Shown: one piece after another, positions 7,927-15,751 of the stretch
Position numbering within the stretch: position 1 is the stretch's first letter
Layout of the letters: each line of letters starts with the position of its first letter
Translations under genes and position numbers: made by a program
DNA from: Mycolicibacterium porcinum
GTDB taxonomy: Bacteria > Actinomycetota > Actinomycetes > Mycobacteriales > Mycobacteriaceae
Reading direction: 5' to 3'
NCBI GenBank assembly: GCA_001942045.1
Contig: MSTD01000019.1
Span: forward strand, 7,393-71,392
DNA length: 64,000 bases
Notes under the pieces: model-generated
Database searches by the model: none
What the model was told of the DNA's origin: nothing
Seen by the model: only the letters and a program-made list of their open reading frames with translations

Positions 7927-8892
7927 GTGCAAAGACACTTGACCGACGACGAAATTCTCAAGGAACTTGAGCCGGTTGCCGAAGAAGGCCTCAATCATCA
8001 TTTGAAGGTCGCCAAGGAGTGGCATCCACACGACTACGTTCCGTGGGACCTCGGCCGTAACTTTGCCGCTCTGGGCGGCGAAGACTGGGCGCCGGAGCAG
8101 TCGGGCCTGTCCGAAGTCGCCAAGGTCGCGATGATCACCAACCTGCTCACCGAGGACAACCTGCCGTCCTATCACCGCGGGGCGGCCAATCACTTCTCCC
8201 TCGACCGGGCCTGGGGGCACTGGGTCAACCAGTGGACCGCCGAGGAGAACCGCCACGGCATCGTCATCCGCGACTACCTCGTCGTCACCCGCGGAGTGGA
8301 CCCCGTCGCGTTGGAGCGCATGCGCATGGAGCACATGCGCAACGGCTACGACCCCGACGAGGAAGAGCGCGAGATCCACGAGCCGGGCCCGCTGATGATC
8401 GCGGCGTACGCCACCCTGCAGGAACTCGCCACCCGCGTCAGCCACCGCAACACCGGCAAGATCTGCGACGACCCCCTTGCGGAGTCGATGCTGCAGCGCG
8501 TCGCGACCGACGAGAACCTGCACATGGTGTTCTACCGCAACGTGTTCTCCGCCGGTTTCGACCTCGCACCAGACCAGGCGATGGAGGCGGTGTGCGCGAT
8601 CATCGAGGGTTTCCGGATGCCCGGCCGGGGAATGCCCAACTGGCGCCGCAACAGCGTGATCATGGCCAAGCACGGCATCTATGACCTGCGCCAGCACCTC
8701 GAAGAGGTCGTGATGCCCAACGTCAAGAAATGGCGGATCTTCGAGCGCAACGATGTGAGCGCGGTCGGCGAGAAGCGCCGCGAGCAACTCGCCACCTATC
8801 TGGAGGATCTGAACAAGCAGGTGCTCAGGTTCGAGGAGCAACGCGACCGCATGCTCGCCCGCGAGGCCGCCAAAGCGGAGCGCACCGCATAG
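7927..8892 (+). CDS. Acyl-ACP desaturase of the DesA1 type
   Basis: 321-residue soluble ferritin-like di-iron desaturase. The iron-binding motifs are visible as EDNLPSYH, EENRHG and DENLHM, each with the expected Glu/Asp and His ligands, and WTAEENRHGI and VSHRNTGK match mycobacterial DesA1 closely. DesA1/DesA2 desaturate long acyl chains on ACP during mycolic acid synthesis. This gene lies outside the usual desA1 locus, so it may be an extra paralogue. The GTG start at 7927 is preceded closely by GAGGGGA. MadR, the TetR regulator known to control desA1/desA2, is encoded at 48541 in this same window. Confidence 0.92.
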   Translation: MQRHLTDDEILKELEPVAEEGLNHHLKVAKEWHPHDYVPWDLGRNFAALGGEDWAPEQSGLSEVAKVAMITNLLTEDNLPSYHRGAANHFSLDRAWGHWVNQWTAEENRHGIVIRDYLVVTRGVDPVALERMRMEHMRNGYDPDEEEREIHEPGPLMIAAYATLQELATRVSHRNTGKICDDPLAESMLQRVATDENLHMVFYRNVFSAGFDLAPDQAMEAVCAIIEGFRMPGRGMPNWRRNSVIMAKHGIYDLRQHLEEVVMPNVKKWRIFERNDVSAVGEKRREQLATYLEDLNKQVLRFEEQRDRMLAREAAKAERTA

Positions 8893-9028
8893 GAAGACCG
8901 ATCCCGCAGGCGCGGACGCCGCCGGTAAACCCCTGTTCACCTGGGGATACAAGGTCTACCGTAAATAAGCCACTACTGCGGTCGGCAGCAGGGCGCGGCA
9001 TCTGTCCCATCGGTGGCAGGAGGTCACC

Positions 9029-9799
9029 ATGAAGCGCCTACTCTTTATCGGCTACGGCATCGCGAGCTATCTCCTGTTCGTGGTGGCGTTCCTCTATGCG
9101 ATCGGATTCGTCGGCAATTTCGTGGTGCCGCGCACGGTCGATTCCGGCATCGCCGCACCCATCGCCGAGGCGGTGCTCGTCAACCTGCTGCTGCTGTCGG
9201 TCTTCGCCGTCCAGCACAGCGTGATGGCCCGGACCTGGTTCAAGGACCGGTGGACGCGGATCGTGCCTCAGGTCATCGAGCGCAGCACGTACGTGCTGTT
9301 GTCCAGCCTGGCGCTGTTGCTGCTGTACTGGCAGTGGCGCACCATGCCCGCGGTCGTGTGGAACGTGGAATCCACTGCGGGACGGGCGATTCTGTGGGCA
9401 TTGTTCTGGGCCGGGTGGGCGATCGTGTTCGCCTCGACGTTCATGATCAACCACTTCGACCTGTTCGGTCTGCGGCAGGTGTGGCTGAACTGGCGCGGCC
9501 GCCCCTATGAAGAACTGGGTTTCCGCACGGTGATGCTCTACCGGGTGATCCGGCATCCGATCATGGCCGGGTTCATCGTGGCGTTCTGGGCCATCCCGAC
9601 CATGACGGCCGGGCATCTGCTGTTCGCGGGCGTCAGCACCGCCTACATCCTGGTCGCGATCCAGCTCGAAGAACGCGACCTGGTGGACACGATCGGCGAG
9701 CAGTACCGCGACTACCGGCACCGCGTCGGGATGCTGGCCCCGGGTCTACACCTCGGGCACGACAGCGCCACGCCCAAGGTGCGGCACCGGCCCGCGTAG
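9029..9799 (+). CDS. Membrane methyltransferase, MddA/NnrU-like (methanethiol S-methyltransferase family)
   Basis: 256 residues with about six hydrophobic helices. Fold and motifs are those of the isoprenylcysteine methyltransferase-like superfamily: the C-terminal part carries YRVIRHPIMAGF and LEERDLVDTIGEQYRDYR, the SAM and substrate region conserved in these enzymes. Similarity to MddA, which methylates methanethiol to dimethyl sulfide, seems best, including the HSVMARTWFK and NHFDLFGLRQVW blocks. NnrU-like proteins are the main alternative. A strong ribosome binding site (AGGAGG) precedes the ATG, and an intrinsic terminator follows the stop. Confidence 0.8.
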   Translation: MKRLLFIGYGIASYLLFVVAFLYAIGFVGNFVVPRTVDSGIAAPIAEAVLVNLLLLSVFAVQHSVMARTWFKDRWTRIVPQVIERSTYVLLSSLALLLLYWQWRTMPAVVWNVESTAGRAILWALFWAGWAIVFASTFMINHFDLFGLRQVWLNWRGRPYEELGFRTVMLYRVIRHPIMAGFIVAFWAIPTMTAGHLLFAGVSTAYILVAIQLEERDLVDTIGEQYRDYRHRVGMLAPGLHLGHDSATPKVRHRPA

Positions 9800-9805
9800 C
9801 GGACG

Positions 9806-9856
9806 AAAAAGCCAGGTCGGCCGTCGAAAAACGGCCGGCTGGCTTTTATTTTTTTC
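9806..9856 (+). terminator. Intrinsic terminator after the MddA-like gene
   Basis: A long GC-rich stem (GCCAG-GTCGGCCGT pairing with ACGGCCGGC-TGGC, loop CGAAAA) is flanked by an A-run on the left and TTTTATTTTTTT on the right. The structure is a textbook rho-independent terminator and could act in both directions. Such U-rich terminators are uncommon in mycobacteria. Confidence 0.85.
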
Positions 9857-9903
9857 TGATGTATGGTCGGGCTCAGTGATTGTTTGCGAGAAAAGGAGCA
9901 ACG

Positions 9904-10038
9904 ATGGCTGATAAATCCCAGGGACGTTCTCCCAAAAAACCGGCGATGACCATCAAGGAGCGGCGGGCGGCAAAACGCACCAAGGCTGCCGAGGCCGGCG
10001 AGACCATCCCCAGGCGGAAGCGGCCGGACCGCGCCTAG
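9904..10038 (+). CDS. 44-residue highly basic protein
   Basis: Sequence begins MADKSQGRSPKKPAMTIKER and continues with an Arg/Lys/Ala helix-like stretch to PRRKRPDRA. The ATG has a strong ribosome binding site (AAAAGGAG). It forms an isolated transcription unit between two hairpin terminators (9806-9856 and 10201-10247) in locally AT-rich DNA. Short lysine/arginine-rich proteins of this kind are found in many actinobacteria without known function; nucleic acid or ribosome association is a guess from the charge alone. The flanking signals make me confident it is expressed. Confidence 0.7.
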   Translation: MADKSQGRSPKKPAMTIKERRAAKRTKAAEAGETIPRRKRPDRA

Positions 10039-10200
10039 CGGTCTGGGCTGCCGATATTCAGCCCATCACCATTTCACCCAGCCACGCTGAATTCACGCCG
10101 TTAATCGCACATGAAATGCGGGAAATGGCGCCTTGATTTCGTAGAATTCCGTGGGTCTATTTGCGCATTACGCATGCGAGTGCGGTGAGAAAAATTGTAC

Positions 10201-10247
10201 GCAATAACCCCAACTGGCGGGCTTCACGCCCGCCAGTTTAATATTGC
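10201..10247. terminator. Bidirectional hairpin terminator between convergent genes
   Basis: A perfect 11-bp stem (AACTGGCGGGC/GCCCGCCAGTT) with a 5-nt loop is enclosed by a further inverted pair GCAATA/TATTGC. The stop codon of the minus-strand PNPOx gene lies in the loop. Downstream T-rich sequence exists on both sides (TTTAATATT on plus, ATTTTTC on minus), so it can end both converging transcripts. Confidence 0.7.
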
Positions 10248-10730
10248 TCCGGAACCCGCCGTCATAACGGTGCCCGGCATCACCCGTAGCCGGTAAGGGG
10301 TCAACCGCAGGGCCGCGAACTGGTCCGAGGTCGGCCCGTCGCTCCACTGCGGGATGATGTGCGGGTCGTACCCCACCGGCGCCGGGCCGTTGGCGAAGCG
10401 GTCCCAGACCTGGCTGCAGGTCTCGTCGTCGGTGTACCACTCCACCAGGCAGTCCGCGGCGCAGGTGTCGTGGTTGGTGGTCCAGTAACTGACCGAGACG
10501 TGCGGGTGCACCGCCAGATGTGCCCGCTTGACCGGGCTGGGCACCGTCGCGATCCAACCGAACAGATCGGTTCCGTCCCACTCCCAGATCGGGTGCAGGA
10601 TGCGGCTGCGAGGTTGACCGTCGGCGTCGACGGTGGCCACCGACGCCCAAACGATCTCGTGGGCCATCTTCACGAAGGCAGGGGCAATCCGGTCCAGAGC
10701 GGTAGCAGTCACATCAGCCACAGTAGGCAT
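10224..10730 (-). CDS. Pyridoxamine 5'-phosphate oxidase-like FMN/F420-binding protein
   Basis: 168-residue split-barrel protein of the PNPOx-like group. Characteristic segments are VWASVATVDADGQPRSRILHP, the first strands that bind the flavin phosphate, then HPHVSVSYW and the C-terminal RLTPYRLRVMPG. Proteins of this set bind FMN or F420 or haem, and the substrate cannot be deduced. It is transcribed toward the basic-protein gene and ends inside a shared terminator hairpin. Confidence 0.8.
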   Translation of the reverse strand: MPTVADVTATALDRIAPAFVKMAHEIVWASVATVDADGQPRSRILHPIWEWDGTDLFGWIATVPSPVKRAHLAVHPHVSVSYWTTNHDTCAADCLVEWYTDDETCSQVWDRFANGPAPVGYDPHIIPQWSDGPTSDQFAALRLTPYRLRVMPGTVMTAGSGAILNWRA

Positions 10731-10760
10731 GGTGTGATCCGCGACGACGGAGGTTCGCGG

Positions 10761-10952
10761 TTACTGCTCCTGATCGGTGCGGCCGTAGATGGGGTTGCCG
10801 TCGTCATCGACCCAGTCGTTGACGGCGGTGCCGGATACCGTGCCGTGGCTGCCCGGCAGGGTGACGGTGGGCCGGGAGTCGTCATAGGACTTCATGACGC
10901 GCTCGGCTTCCTTGCGGTTCTCTTCGCTCACATGCGGTTCTTCGGTAGTCAT
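10761..10952 (-). CDS. 63-residue hypothetical protein
   Basis: Starts MTTEEPHVSEENRKEAERVM and is strongly acidic, with a Gly/Asp-rich C-terminal half (AVNDWVDDDGNPIYGRTDQE). No transmembrane segment, cysteine or known motif. I prefer the ATG at 10952 over a longer reading to 11018 because the extra 22 residues look unlike a natural leader. It sits 30 bases upstream of the PNPOx-like gene on the same strand and may be co-transcribed. I do not recognise the family. Confidence 0.55.
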   Translation of the reverse strand: MTTEEPHVSEENRKEAERVMKSYDDSRPTVTLPGSHGTVSGTAVNDWVDDDGNPIYGRTDQEQ

Positions 10953-11014
10953 ACTGTCGGCTGCCCGAAAGGGCCTGCCGCCAAACACTCCGGCGCCGCC
11001 GATAGGCCGGCCGA

Positions 11015-11605
11015 TCAAGCCGAGACCGTGCGAAGCGAGGCCGGCAGGCTGGGCAGGAAATGCCGGGTGGCGAACGCCCGGAGATCCCCGGGGGTGTCGA
11101 GGGGTTCGACGCTGGGCAGCAGCAGCACCATTCCGGCATAACGCAGGATGGTGTCGGCCAGGTCGTTGACGGCCTGTTCGCCGATTCGCTCGGCGAATCC
11201 GGCCGGGAAGATCACCTTGAGCGCCGCGGCCATGCGCTCGATCGCGGCGCCGTAGTGGGTGTGCAGCATCTCCATCACGAGCGCCGGTTCATCGGCGATC
11301 AGCTGGTTGAGCACATGGTGGCGACGGAACCGCAGGATCGACAGCGTGAACGCTTCGACGTAGTAGTTTGATTGTGGCCCGGCGCTTTTCAACTCGTTGG
11401 CGATGTCGGCGAACAACGCGACGTTCTCTCGCTCGATCACCGCCGCGACCAGTTCGTCACGGTTGGCGAACCGGCGGTAGATCGTGGTGCGGCTGACCCC
11501 GGCCCGGCGCGCGACGTCGTCGAGCGCGACGCGGCGCAGGCCGTGCCGCTCGAATTCGACGAGGGCCGCGTCCAGGATCCCCGACACGGAATCAGGCGCG
11601 GGCAT
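11015..11605 (-). CDS. TetR family transcriptional regulator
   Basis: 196 residues. The N-terminal DNA-binding domain (about residues 8-55) has the TetR helix-turn-helix [20 protein letters not shown] followed by FANRDELV. The rest is a helical ligand-binding domain with no recognisable ligand signature. The ATG at 11605 has AAAAGGG upstream and overlaps the 3' end of the MpaB-like gene by 14 bases, so the regulator is probably translated from the same mRNA and may control that unit. An inverted-repeat candidate operator lies at 12456-12493. Confidence 0.85.
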   Translation of the reverse strand: MPAPDSVSGILDAALVEFERHGLRRVALDDVARRAGVSRTTIYRRFANRDELVAAVIERENVALFADIANELKSAGPQSNYYVEAFTLSILRFRRHHVLNQLIADEPALVMEMLHTHYGAAIERMAAALKVIFPAGFAERIGEQAVNDLADTILRYAGMVLLLPSVEPLDTPGDLRAFATRHFLPSLPASLRTVSA

Positions 11606-12446
11606 AGCCCTTTTGCGCAAACTTGTTGTAGCGCACGCTCATCGGTAGATGGTCCCACACCCAGTTCACCGGGGCCGACCGCCAGAACGCCGCGAACCGC
11701 TGATAGTTGCGTTCCTGACGCTCACTCCACGGCAGGTCGAGCAGGTCGCGGGCGCGCGGCGGCAGACCACCCGCGGTCAGGAAGGCCGCCGCGGGGTTGA
11801 ACACCGTGGCGACCACGCGCCACACCGCCGGGTGCACCGCCTTGGGGCAGGGGAAGCCCTTGGTGACGTAGCCGACGCCGTAGCGGGCGGACTTGTGCGG
11901 GACCGCCACCTCGTTCATCATCCGGTCCCAGTACTGCTCGAACTCGGCATAGGTGGCCGGCATCGGCCGGTCGCTCACGCCGTAGCGCCGGTACCAGGTC
12001 TTGGACTCCAGGTAGATCTGTTCCTTCTCCGCGTCACTGAGCCGCTTGACGAAGGTGTCGGCGAAGTAGAGGACCTGCTCGACGAACGTCGCGTGCGCCC
12101 AGAAGTACGTGTCGGGATCCAGTGCGTGGTAGCGGGACCCGTCCGGCATATCGCCCTTGACGTGGTGGTGGAAGTCGCGCACCTGGGTGCCGGCGTTCTC
12201 GTCGTCGGTGCCGTACACGGTGCGGAAGATCGGCGGGATGGTGCGCTTGAGCCGCTCGGCGGTGTCGGAGAAGAACGTCGAATGGTCCAGCACACCCTGG
12301 CCGAGCTCGGCCAGCATGTTCTGGAGGACCGCGGGCCGCGGGCCGATCAGGTACATCCGGTTGTCGCCGAAGTACTTCCAGACCAGCGATTGCGGCCCCA
12401 GTGGCAGGGCATCGGTCTGCTGCGGCTGTTCGGCCAGTTCGGTCAT
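11592..12446 (-). CDS. MpaB-like oxygenase (DUF2236 family)
   Basis: 284-residue protein of the DUF2236/ER-bound oxygenase mpaB family, which also includes rubber-oxygenase-like haem proteins. Visible conserved parts are [20 protein letters not shown] at the N terminus, [20 protein letters not shown] and [15 protein letters not shown] with several histidines that could ligate iron, and [12 protein letters not shown]. Mycobacterial genomes have many such paralogues with unknown substrates. It is the first gene of a two-gene unit with a TetR regulator. Confidence 0.83.
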   Translation of the reverse strand: MTELAEQPQQTDALPLGPQSLVWKYFGDNRMYLIGPRPAVLQNMLAELGQGVLDHSTFFSDTAERLKRTIPPIFRTVYGTDDENAGTQVRDFHHHVKGDMPDGSRYHALDPDTYFWAHATFVEQVLYFADTFVKRLSDAEKEQIYLESKTWYRRYGVSDRPMPATYAEFEQYWDRMMNEVAVPHKSARYGVGYVTKGFPCPKAVHPAVWRVVATVFNPAAAFLTAGGLPPRARDLLDLPWSERQERNYQRFAAFWRSAPVNWVWDHLPMSVRYNKFAQKGYARA

Positions 12447-12455
12447 GGAGACAGT

Positions 12456-12493
12456 GTTACAGATTTTGCACTTTGTACCAAGCGTTCTGTGAC
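12456..12493 (-). promoter_or_regulatory. Candidate TetR operator/promoter upstream of the MpaB-like gene
   Basis: Just upstream of the start codon, GTTACAGA and TCTGTGAC form an inverted pair (7 of 8 matching) around an inner imperfect palindrome, TTGGTACAAAGTGCAAA read on the minus strand. The nesting and position suit autoregulation by the TetR protein at the end of the operon. This is an inference from symmetry only. Confidence 0.35.
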
Positions 12494-12580
12494 GGCGCTC
12501 ACGGCCAGGGTCGGGCGGCGTTATCGCGCTGTTGCCGGACCGTGTCCCGTGCCGAGACCCACCGTTGGAATGATGCGCAG

Positions 12581-13429
12581 GTGACCTCGCTGACCCGTCG
12601 TGACGCGCTGCGGCTAGGTGTCACCGGTGCGGGTGCCGCGGGACTCATGACGTTGGGCAGCCTGCTCGGTTCGCCTACGCCCCGCGCCTCTCCGAGCCCC
12701 AATCAGACCGCCCCCGCGGGCAGCCCGTTACCGACCCGCGAATCGGGGTCTTTCACCTCCGCGGCTCGCGGCGGAGTCGAAACCAACTGGATCATCGCCC
12801 GCCCGCCGGGCCAGCACGGCCCATTGCGTCCGGTGATCGCCCTGCACGGGATGGACAACGACGCCGCCGGCGTGATGGACCTGGGCATTCCGGAGGCGCT
12901 GGCCCGGCTGACCGCGGCCGGCCGACCGCCGTTCGCGGTCGTCAGTGTCGATGGCGGCAACTCGTTCTGGCGGCGCCGAGCCTCTGGTGGGGACTCCGGG
13001 GCGATGGTGCTCAACGAACTGATCCCGATGTTGGCCACCAAGGGCATCGACACCTCGCGAGTGGCCTTCATGGGCTGGTCGATGGGCGGCTACGGCGCCA
13101 TGTTGTTGGGTGCCAGGCTGGGCGCCGCGCGCACCGCGGCGGTCTGTGCGATCAGCCCGGCGCTGTACCTGACGTACTGGGGTGCGCCGCCCGACGCCTT
13201 CGACAGCCTCGAAGACTGGCAGCAGAACTCGGCGCTGAGACTGCCACCGGCGCTGGGGTCGATCCCGCTCCGCATCGACTGCGGCACCGGCGACGGCTTC
13301 TACGCGGCGACCCGAATGTTCGTCAACCAACTACCCAGGACCCCCGCCGTTGGCTTCTACCCCGGCGGCCACGATCAGGACTTCTGGCGCGCGCACTTGT
13401 CCGACGAGCTCGCCTGGCTCGATTCCTGA
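12581..13429 (+). CDS. Tat-exported esterase/alpha-beta hydrolase (Rv0519c-like)
   Basis: 282 residues from the GTG at 12581. The N terminus (VTSLTRRDALRLGVTGAGAA) has the twin-arginine motif RRDALRLG followed by a hydrophobic stretch, so export by the Tat system is likely. The nucleophile elbow is GWSMGGYGAM, and the putative acid and histidine are in DCGTGDGFY and GGHDQDFW. The fold is that of the esterase D/antigen 85-like family, and position suggests Rv0519c. Substrate is unknown. A longer in-frame reading exists but would bury the signal sequence. Confidence 0.82.
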   Translation: MTSLTRRDALRLGVTGAGAAGLMTLGSLLGSPTPRASPSPNQTAPAGSPLPTRESGSFTSAARGGVETNWIIARPPGQHGPLRPVIALHGMDNDAAGVMDLGIPEALARLTAAGRPPFAVVSVDGGNSFWRRRASGGDSGAMVLNELIPMLATKGIDTSRVAFMGWSMGGYGAMLLGARLGAARTAAVCAISPALYLTYWGAPPDAFDSLEDWQQNSALRLPPALGSIPLRIDCGTGDGFYAATRMFVNQLPRTPAVGFYPGGHDQDFWRAHLSDELAWLDS

Positions 13430-13445
13430 ACCGCGCGTTGGGCTC

Positions 13446-14210
13446 TCAGCCCCAGGTGAGCGGATCCAGCGCGAGATAGAACCGCAGCCGCTCCGGATCC
13501 ACTCGCGCCGGATACGCCGCGGCCAGGCCGGCCGCGGCATCGTCGGCGAAGCCGGGAAAGCTGTCGGCGGTATTGGCCAGCAGCAGCGCCAGATCGGCGT
13601 GCCGGTCCGCGACACCGAGCCGGCCCAGGTCGACGAATCCCTCGACGCTCAGCCGGTCCGGGTCGATCAGGATGTTGGGCAGACACAGGTCGCCGTGACA
13701 CACCACCAGATCGGCGACCTCCTGGCGACGACGTAGGTCGGCCTCGCGCTCGACCCGCGCCAACAGTTCGGCGGGCGGGACATCCCGGTCCTCGTCGCGC
13801 AGAAACTCGGGGTTGACCGCACCCGCGGCGACGACGGAGCTGGCCCGCGACAGCATCTCGTGGAGATCGCGCCGAAACGGGCAGTCGCCGACCGCGATGC
13901 CGTGCAGGGCACGGACCGACGCGACCACCGCCGGCCAGGCTGACCGCAGGGCCGTCTCGCTGAGCCGATCGGCTCCGACGCCACCCACCGCGCTGGTGAC
14001 CAGGACCGCTGCACCGTCCTCGGTGGTGTCCCAGTCGATCACCGACGGCACCGAAAGACCTATGGCGTGCGCCCAGGACACCCGGTCCCGCTCGGCGGCC
14101 AGATCTGCGACCGCCGCCGGGCCGACCACCTTGGCGTACCGCGTACCGTCCGCGCTGCGGAACACCCCGGCACCGGATTCACCGTGCAAGACAGGATGCC
14201 AATCGGTCAC
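13446..14210 (-). CDS. Aminoglycoside phosphotransferase, APH(3'')-like (streptomycin kinase family)
   Basis: 254 residues that align along their whole length with APH(3'')-Ib (StrA), as I recall that sequence: GESGAGVFRSADG, ERDRVSWAHAIGL, AVNPEFLRDED, VVCHGDLCLPN, VDLGRLGVADRHADLALL and the terminal LDPLTWG. The ATP lysine is K27, the catalytic loop is H172/D174/N179 and the metal-binding Asp is in VDLGRLG. APH(3'') enzymes phosphorylate streptomycin, and aph(3'')-Ic is known from M. fortuitum. The gene begins 4 bases after a chain of small membrane protein genes behind hemB. GC content resembles its neighbours, so recent acquisition is not evident. Confidence 0.85.
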   Translation of the reverse strand: MTDWHPVLHGESGAGVFRSADGTRYAKVVGPAAVADLAAERDRVSWAHAIGLSVPSVIDWDTTEDGAAVLVTSAVGGVGADRLSETALRSAWPAVVASVRALHGIAVGDCPFRRDLHEMLSRASSVVAAGAVNPEFLRDEDRDVPPAELLARVEREADLRRRQEVADLVVCHGDLCLPNILIDPDRLSVEGFVDLGRLGVADRHADLALLLANTADSFPGFADDAAAGLAAAYPARVDPERLRFYLALDPLTWG

Positions 14211-14214
14211 GGCG

Positions 14215-14442
14215 TCAGCGGCGCAACCGGGCGATGCCGAGCACGGTCAACACCCCGGCCAGACCTGCCAGCACCAACGCCAACACCAACAGCGGCGCCG
14301 AATAACTGATTGCAGTAGTCGGGGGCTCGCCGTCGAGCACGGGCGCCACCTCGATCGTCGTCGACGCAGCGATCCAACTCAGCACACAACCCACGGCCGC
14401 TAGGACGGCCACCACGAACTCCAACACGGCCCGGCGTTTCAC
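14215..14442 (-). CDS. Small two-span membrane protein (Rv0514-like)
   Basis: 75 residues from a GTG that overlaps the upstream stop by 4 bases (GTGA). Two hydrophobic helices (about residues 5-25 and 46-68) are separated by a polar extracytoplasmic loop with VAPVLDGEPPTTAIS. Short protein of the kind found after hemB in mycobacteria; function unknown. Spacing to the phosphotransferase gene downstream is 4 bases. Confidence 0.7.
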   Translation of the reverse strand: MKRRAVLEFVVAVLAAVGCVLSWIAASTTIEVAPVLDGEPPTTAISYSAPLLVLALVLAGLAGVLTVLGIARLRR

Positions 14443-14930
14443 GGAGTGCGCTCCTCGACCAGCGGCGTGAGCGCTTCCCGTAGCTTCCGGTGCTTGCGCG
14501 CCCAAGCCTGGGCGGTCCGGCCGCCGGACAGTTTCAGCCCGATGCCGGTGCGGCCCTTCGGCACGCCCGACAGCTCACCGAGCGCACGGGCGGACTGCCA
14601 CTTGGGCGCCTCCGAGCCCGACGCCTCGGGATAGATCGACACGATCTCGTCGACCCGCAGCGTCTCGGCACCCTGCCGCAGGGTCTCGGCGGTCAACTCG
14701 ACCGAGGTGTGGATCCGCGCAGCCTTGATCTGGATGGCCACGAACACCGAAACCAGCACCAGGAACACGACCGGGATCCACAGGTCACGACCGTATCCAC
14801 CGGTCATCTGCAGCACCGCCATGCCGACCCCGGCGAACGGGCCCAACAACAGCCAGGCCCAGCTGGCGCCCTGCTCGTAGAACAGCACCTCCGAGGCAAC
14901 CCCGTTCACCGGCTCACTTTCCATCGTCAC
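14439..14930 (-). CDS. Conserved membrane protein (Rv0513-like)
   Basis: 163 residues. Two transmembrane helices at about residues 22-45 and 50-68 (WAWLLLGPFAGVGM, LWIPVVFLVLVSVFVAIQI) precede a soluble domain ending in RKHRKLREALTPLVEER. The first part resembles DUF3093-type proteins, but I am not sure of the assignment. GTG at 14930 and ATG at 14924 are both possible starts; both overlap the upstream gene. Confidence 0.75.
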   Translation of the reverse strand: MTMESEPVNGVASEVLFYEQGASWAWLLLGPFAGVGMAVLQMTGGYGRDLWIPVVFLVLVSVFVAIQIKAARIHTSVELTAETLRQGAETLRVDEIVSIYPEASGSEAPKWQSARALGELSGVPKGRTGIGLKLSGGRTAQAWARKHRKLREALTPLVEERTP

Positions 14931-15297
14931 CCCTTCGCAGCGACACCGTGCTCACGCCGGTTCCCACGATCAGCAGGAGCAGCGCGAGCAACGTCAGGAT
15001 GTGCACCGGAGCCAGACTGAACGCCGCGATCAACGCGACCACCACCACTATCGCCATGGACAACGCAATCGCGGCCCGCAGATACCGCGCGTCCCCCGAG
15101 CGGCTGCGGCCGGCCAGGTATGCCAGGCCCACGCCGGCGAGCGCGGTGAGCACACCGACGCAGCGGAACAGCGTGCTCTGGGCACTGGGCCAGGACGCCG
15201 AGGCGGCGATCATGCCGCCGACGATCAACAACACGGCGCCGGCCAGCCAGAAACCGAACGAGATGGTCGCGCGCCGCGACGCTGATGATGCAGGCAT
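14914..15297 (-). CDS. Four-span membrane protein of unknown function
   Basis: 127 residues, almost wholly hydrophobic: four helices near residues 12-33, 42-64, 74-95 and 98-118, with short basic loops (SRSGDARYLR). No functional motif is visible. It overlaps the next gene by 17 bases and belongs to the hemB downstream series of small membrane proteins. Confidence 0.72.
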   Translation of the reverse strand: MPASSASRRATISFGFWLAGAVLLIVGGMIAASASWPSAQSTLFRCVGVLTALAGVGLAYLAGRSRSGDARYLRAAIALSMAIVVVVALIAAFSLAPVHILTLLALLLLIVGTGVSTVSLRRGDDGK

Positions 15298-15316
15298 TGT
15301 CCGGAAGCGTAGCGAA

Positions 15317-15751
15317 TCAGCGGAGGAAGAAACCGTCGGCGTCCTTGCGGTGCAGCAGGTACAGGCCGCCGGCGATCAGCACCGATCCGACTATCGCGGT
15401 GACGGCGTAGCCCACCGCGGCCGCGTCCTGGCGTTCGCCGGTCAGCAGGCTGCTGATCGCATGGAGCACGGTGACGATCCCACCGCTGGTCAGCAGGGTG
15501 CGGGCCCAGCGATAGCCCTGACGCATCAACCACAGGAACGCACCCACGATCGAGGACAGCACCACTAGGAACATGATCGAGAAGACGACGGTCATCGACC
15601 GCTGCACACCCGTGCCGGATCCGGTGAGCACGTCGATCAGGTATCCCACCGCCATCAGCACCAGCGCGGCGGTCCACAACCAGAACCCGGTGTCGACGTC
15701 CTCGGGCCGGCCGTTCGGGGTCTGCTGGGTTTCGGTCACCTGCTCGGTCAC
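15317..15751 (-). CDS. Four-span membrane protein immediately after hemB
   Basis: 144 residues from the GTG at 15751, which overlaps the hemB stop (GTGA). After a polar N terminus (VTEQVTETQQTPNGRPEDVD) come four hydrophobic helices and the end LYLLHRKDADGFFLR. No recognisable domain. The overlap with hemB implies translational coupling; a role in haem metabolism is only suggested by place. Confidence 0.75.
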   Translation of the reverse strand: MTEQVTETQQTPNGRPEDVDTGFWLWTAALVLMAVGYLIDVLTGSGTGVQRSMTVVFSIMFLVVLSSIVGAFLWLMRQGYRWARTLLTSGGIVTVLHAISSLLTGERQDAAAVGYAVTAIVGSVLIAGGLYLLHRKDADGFFLR

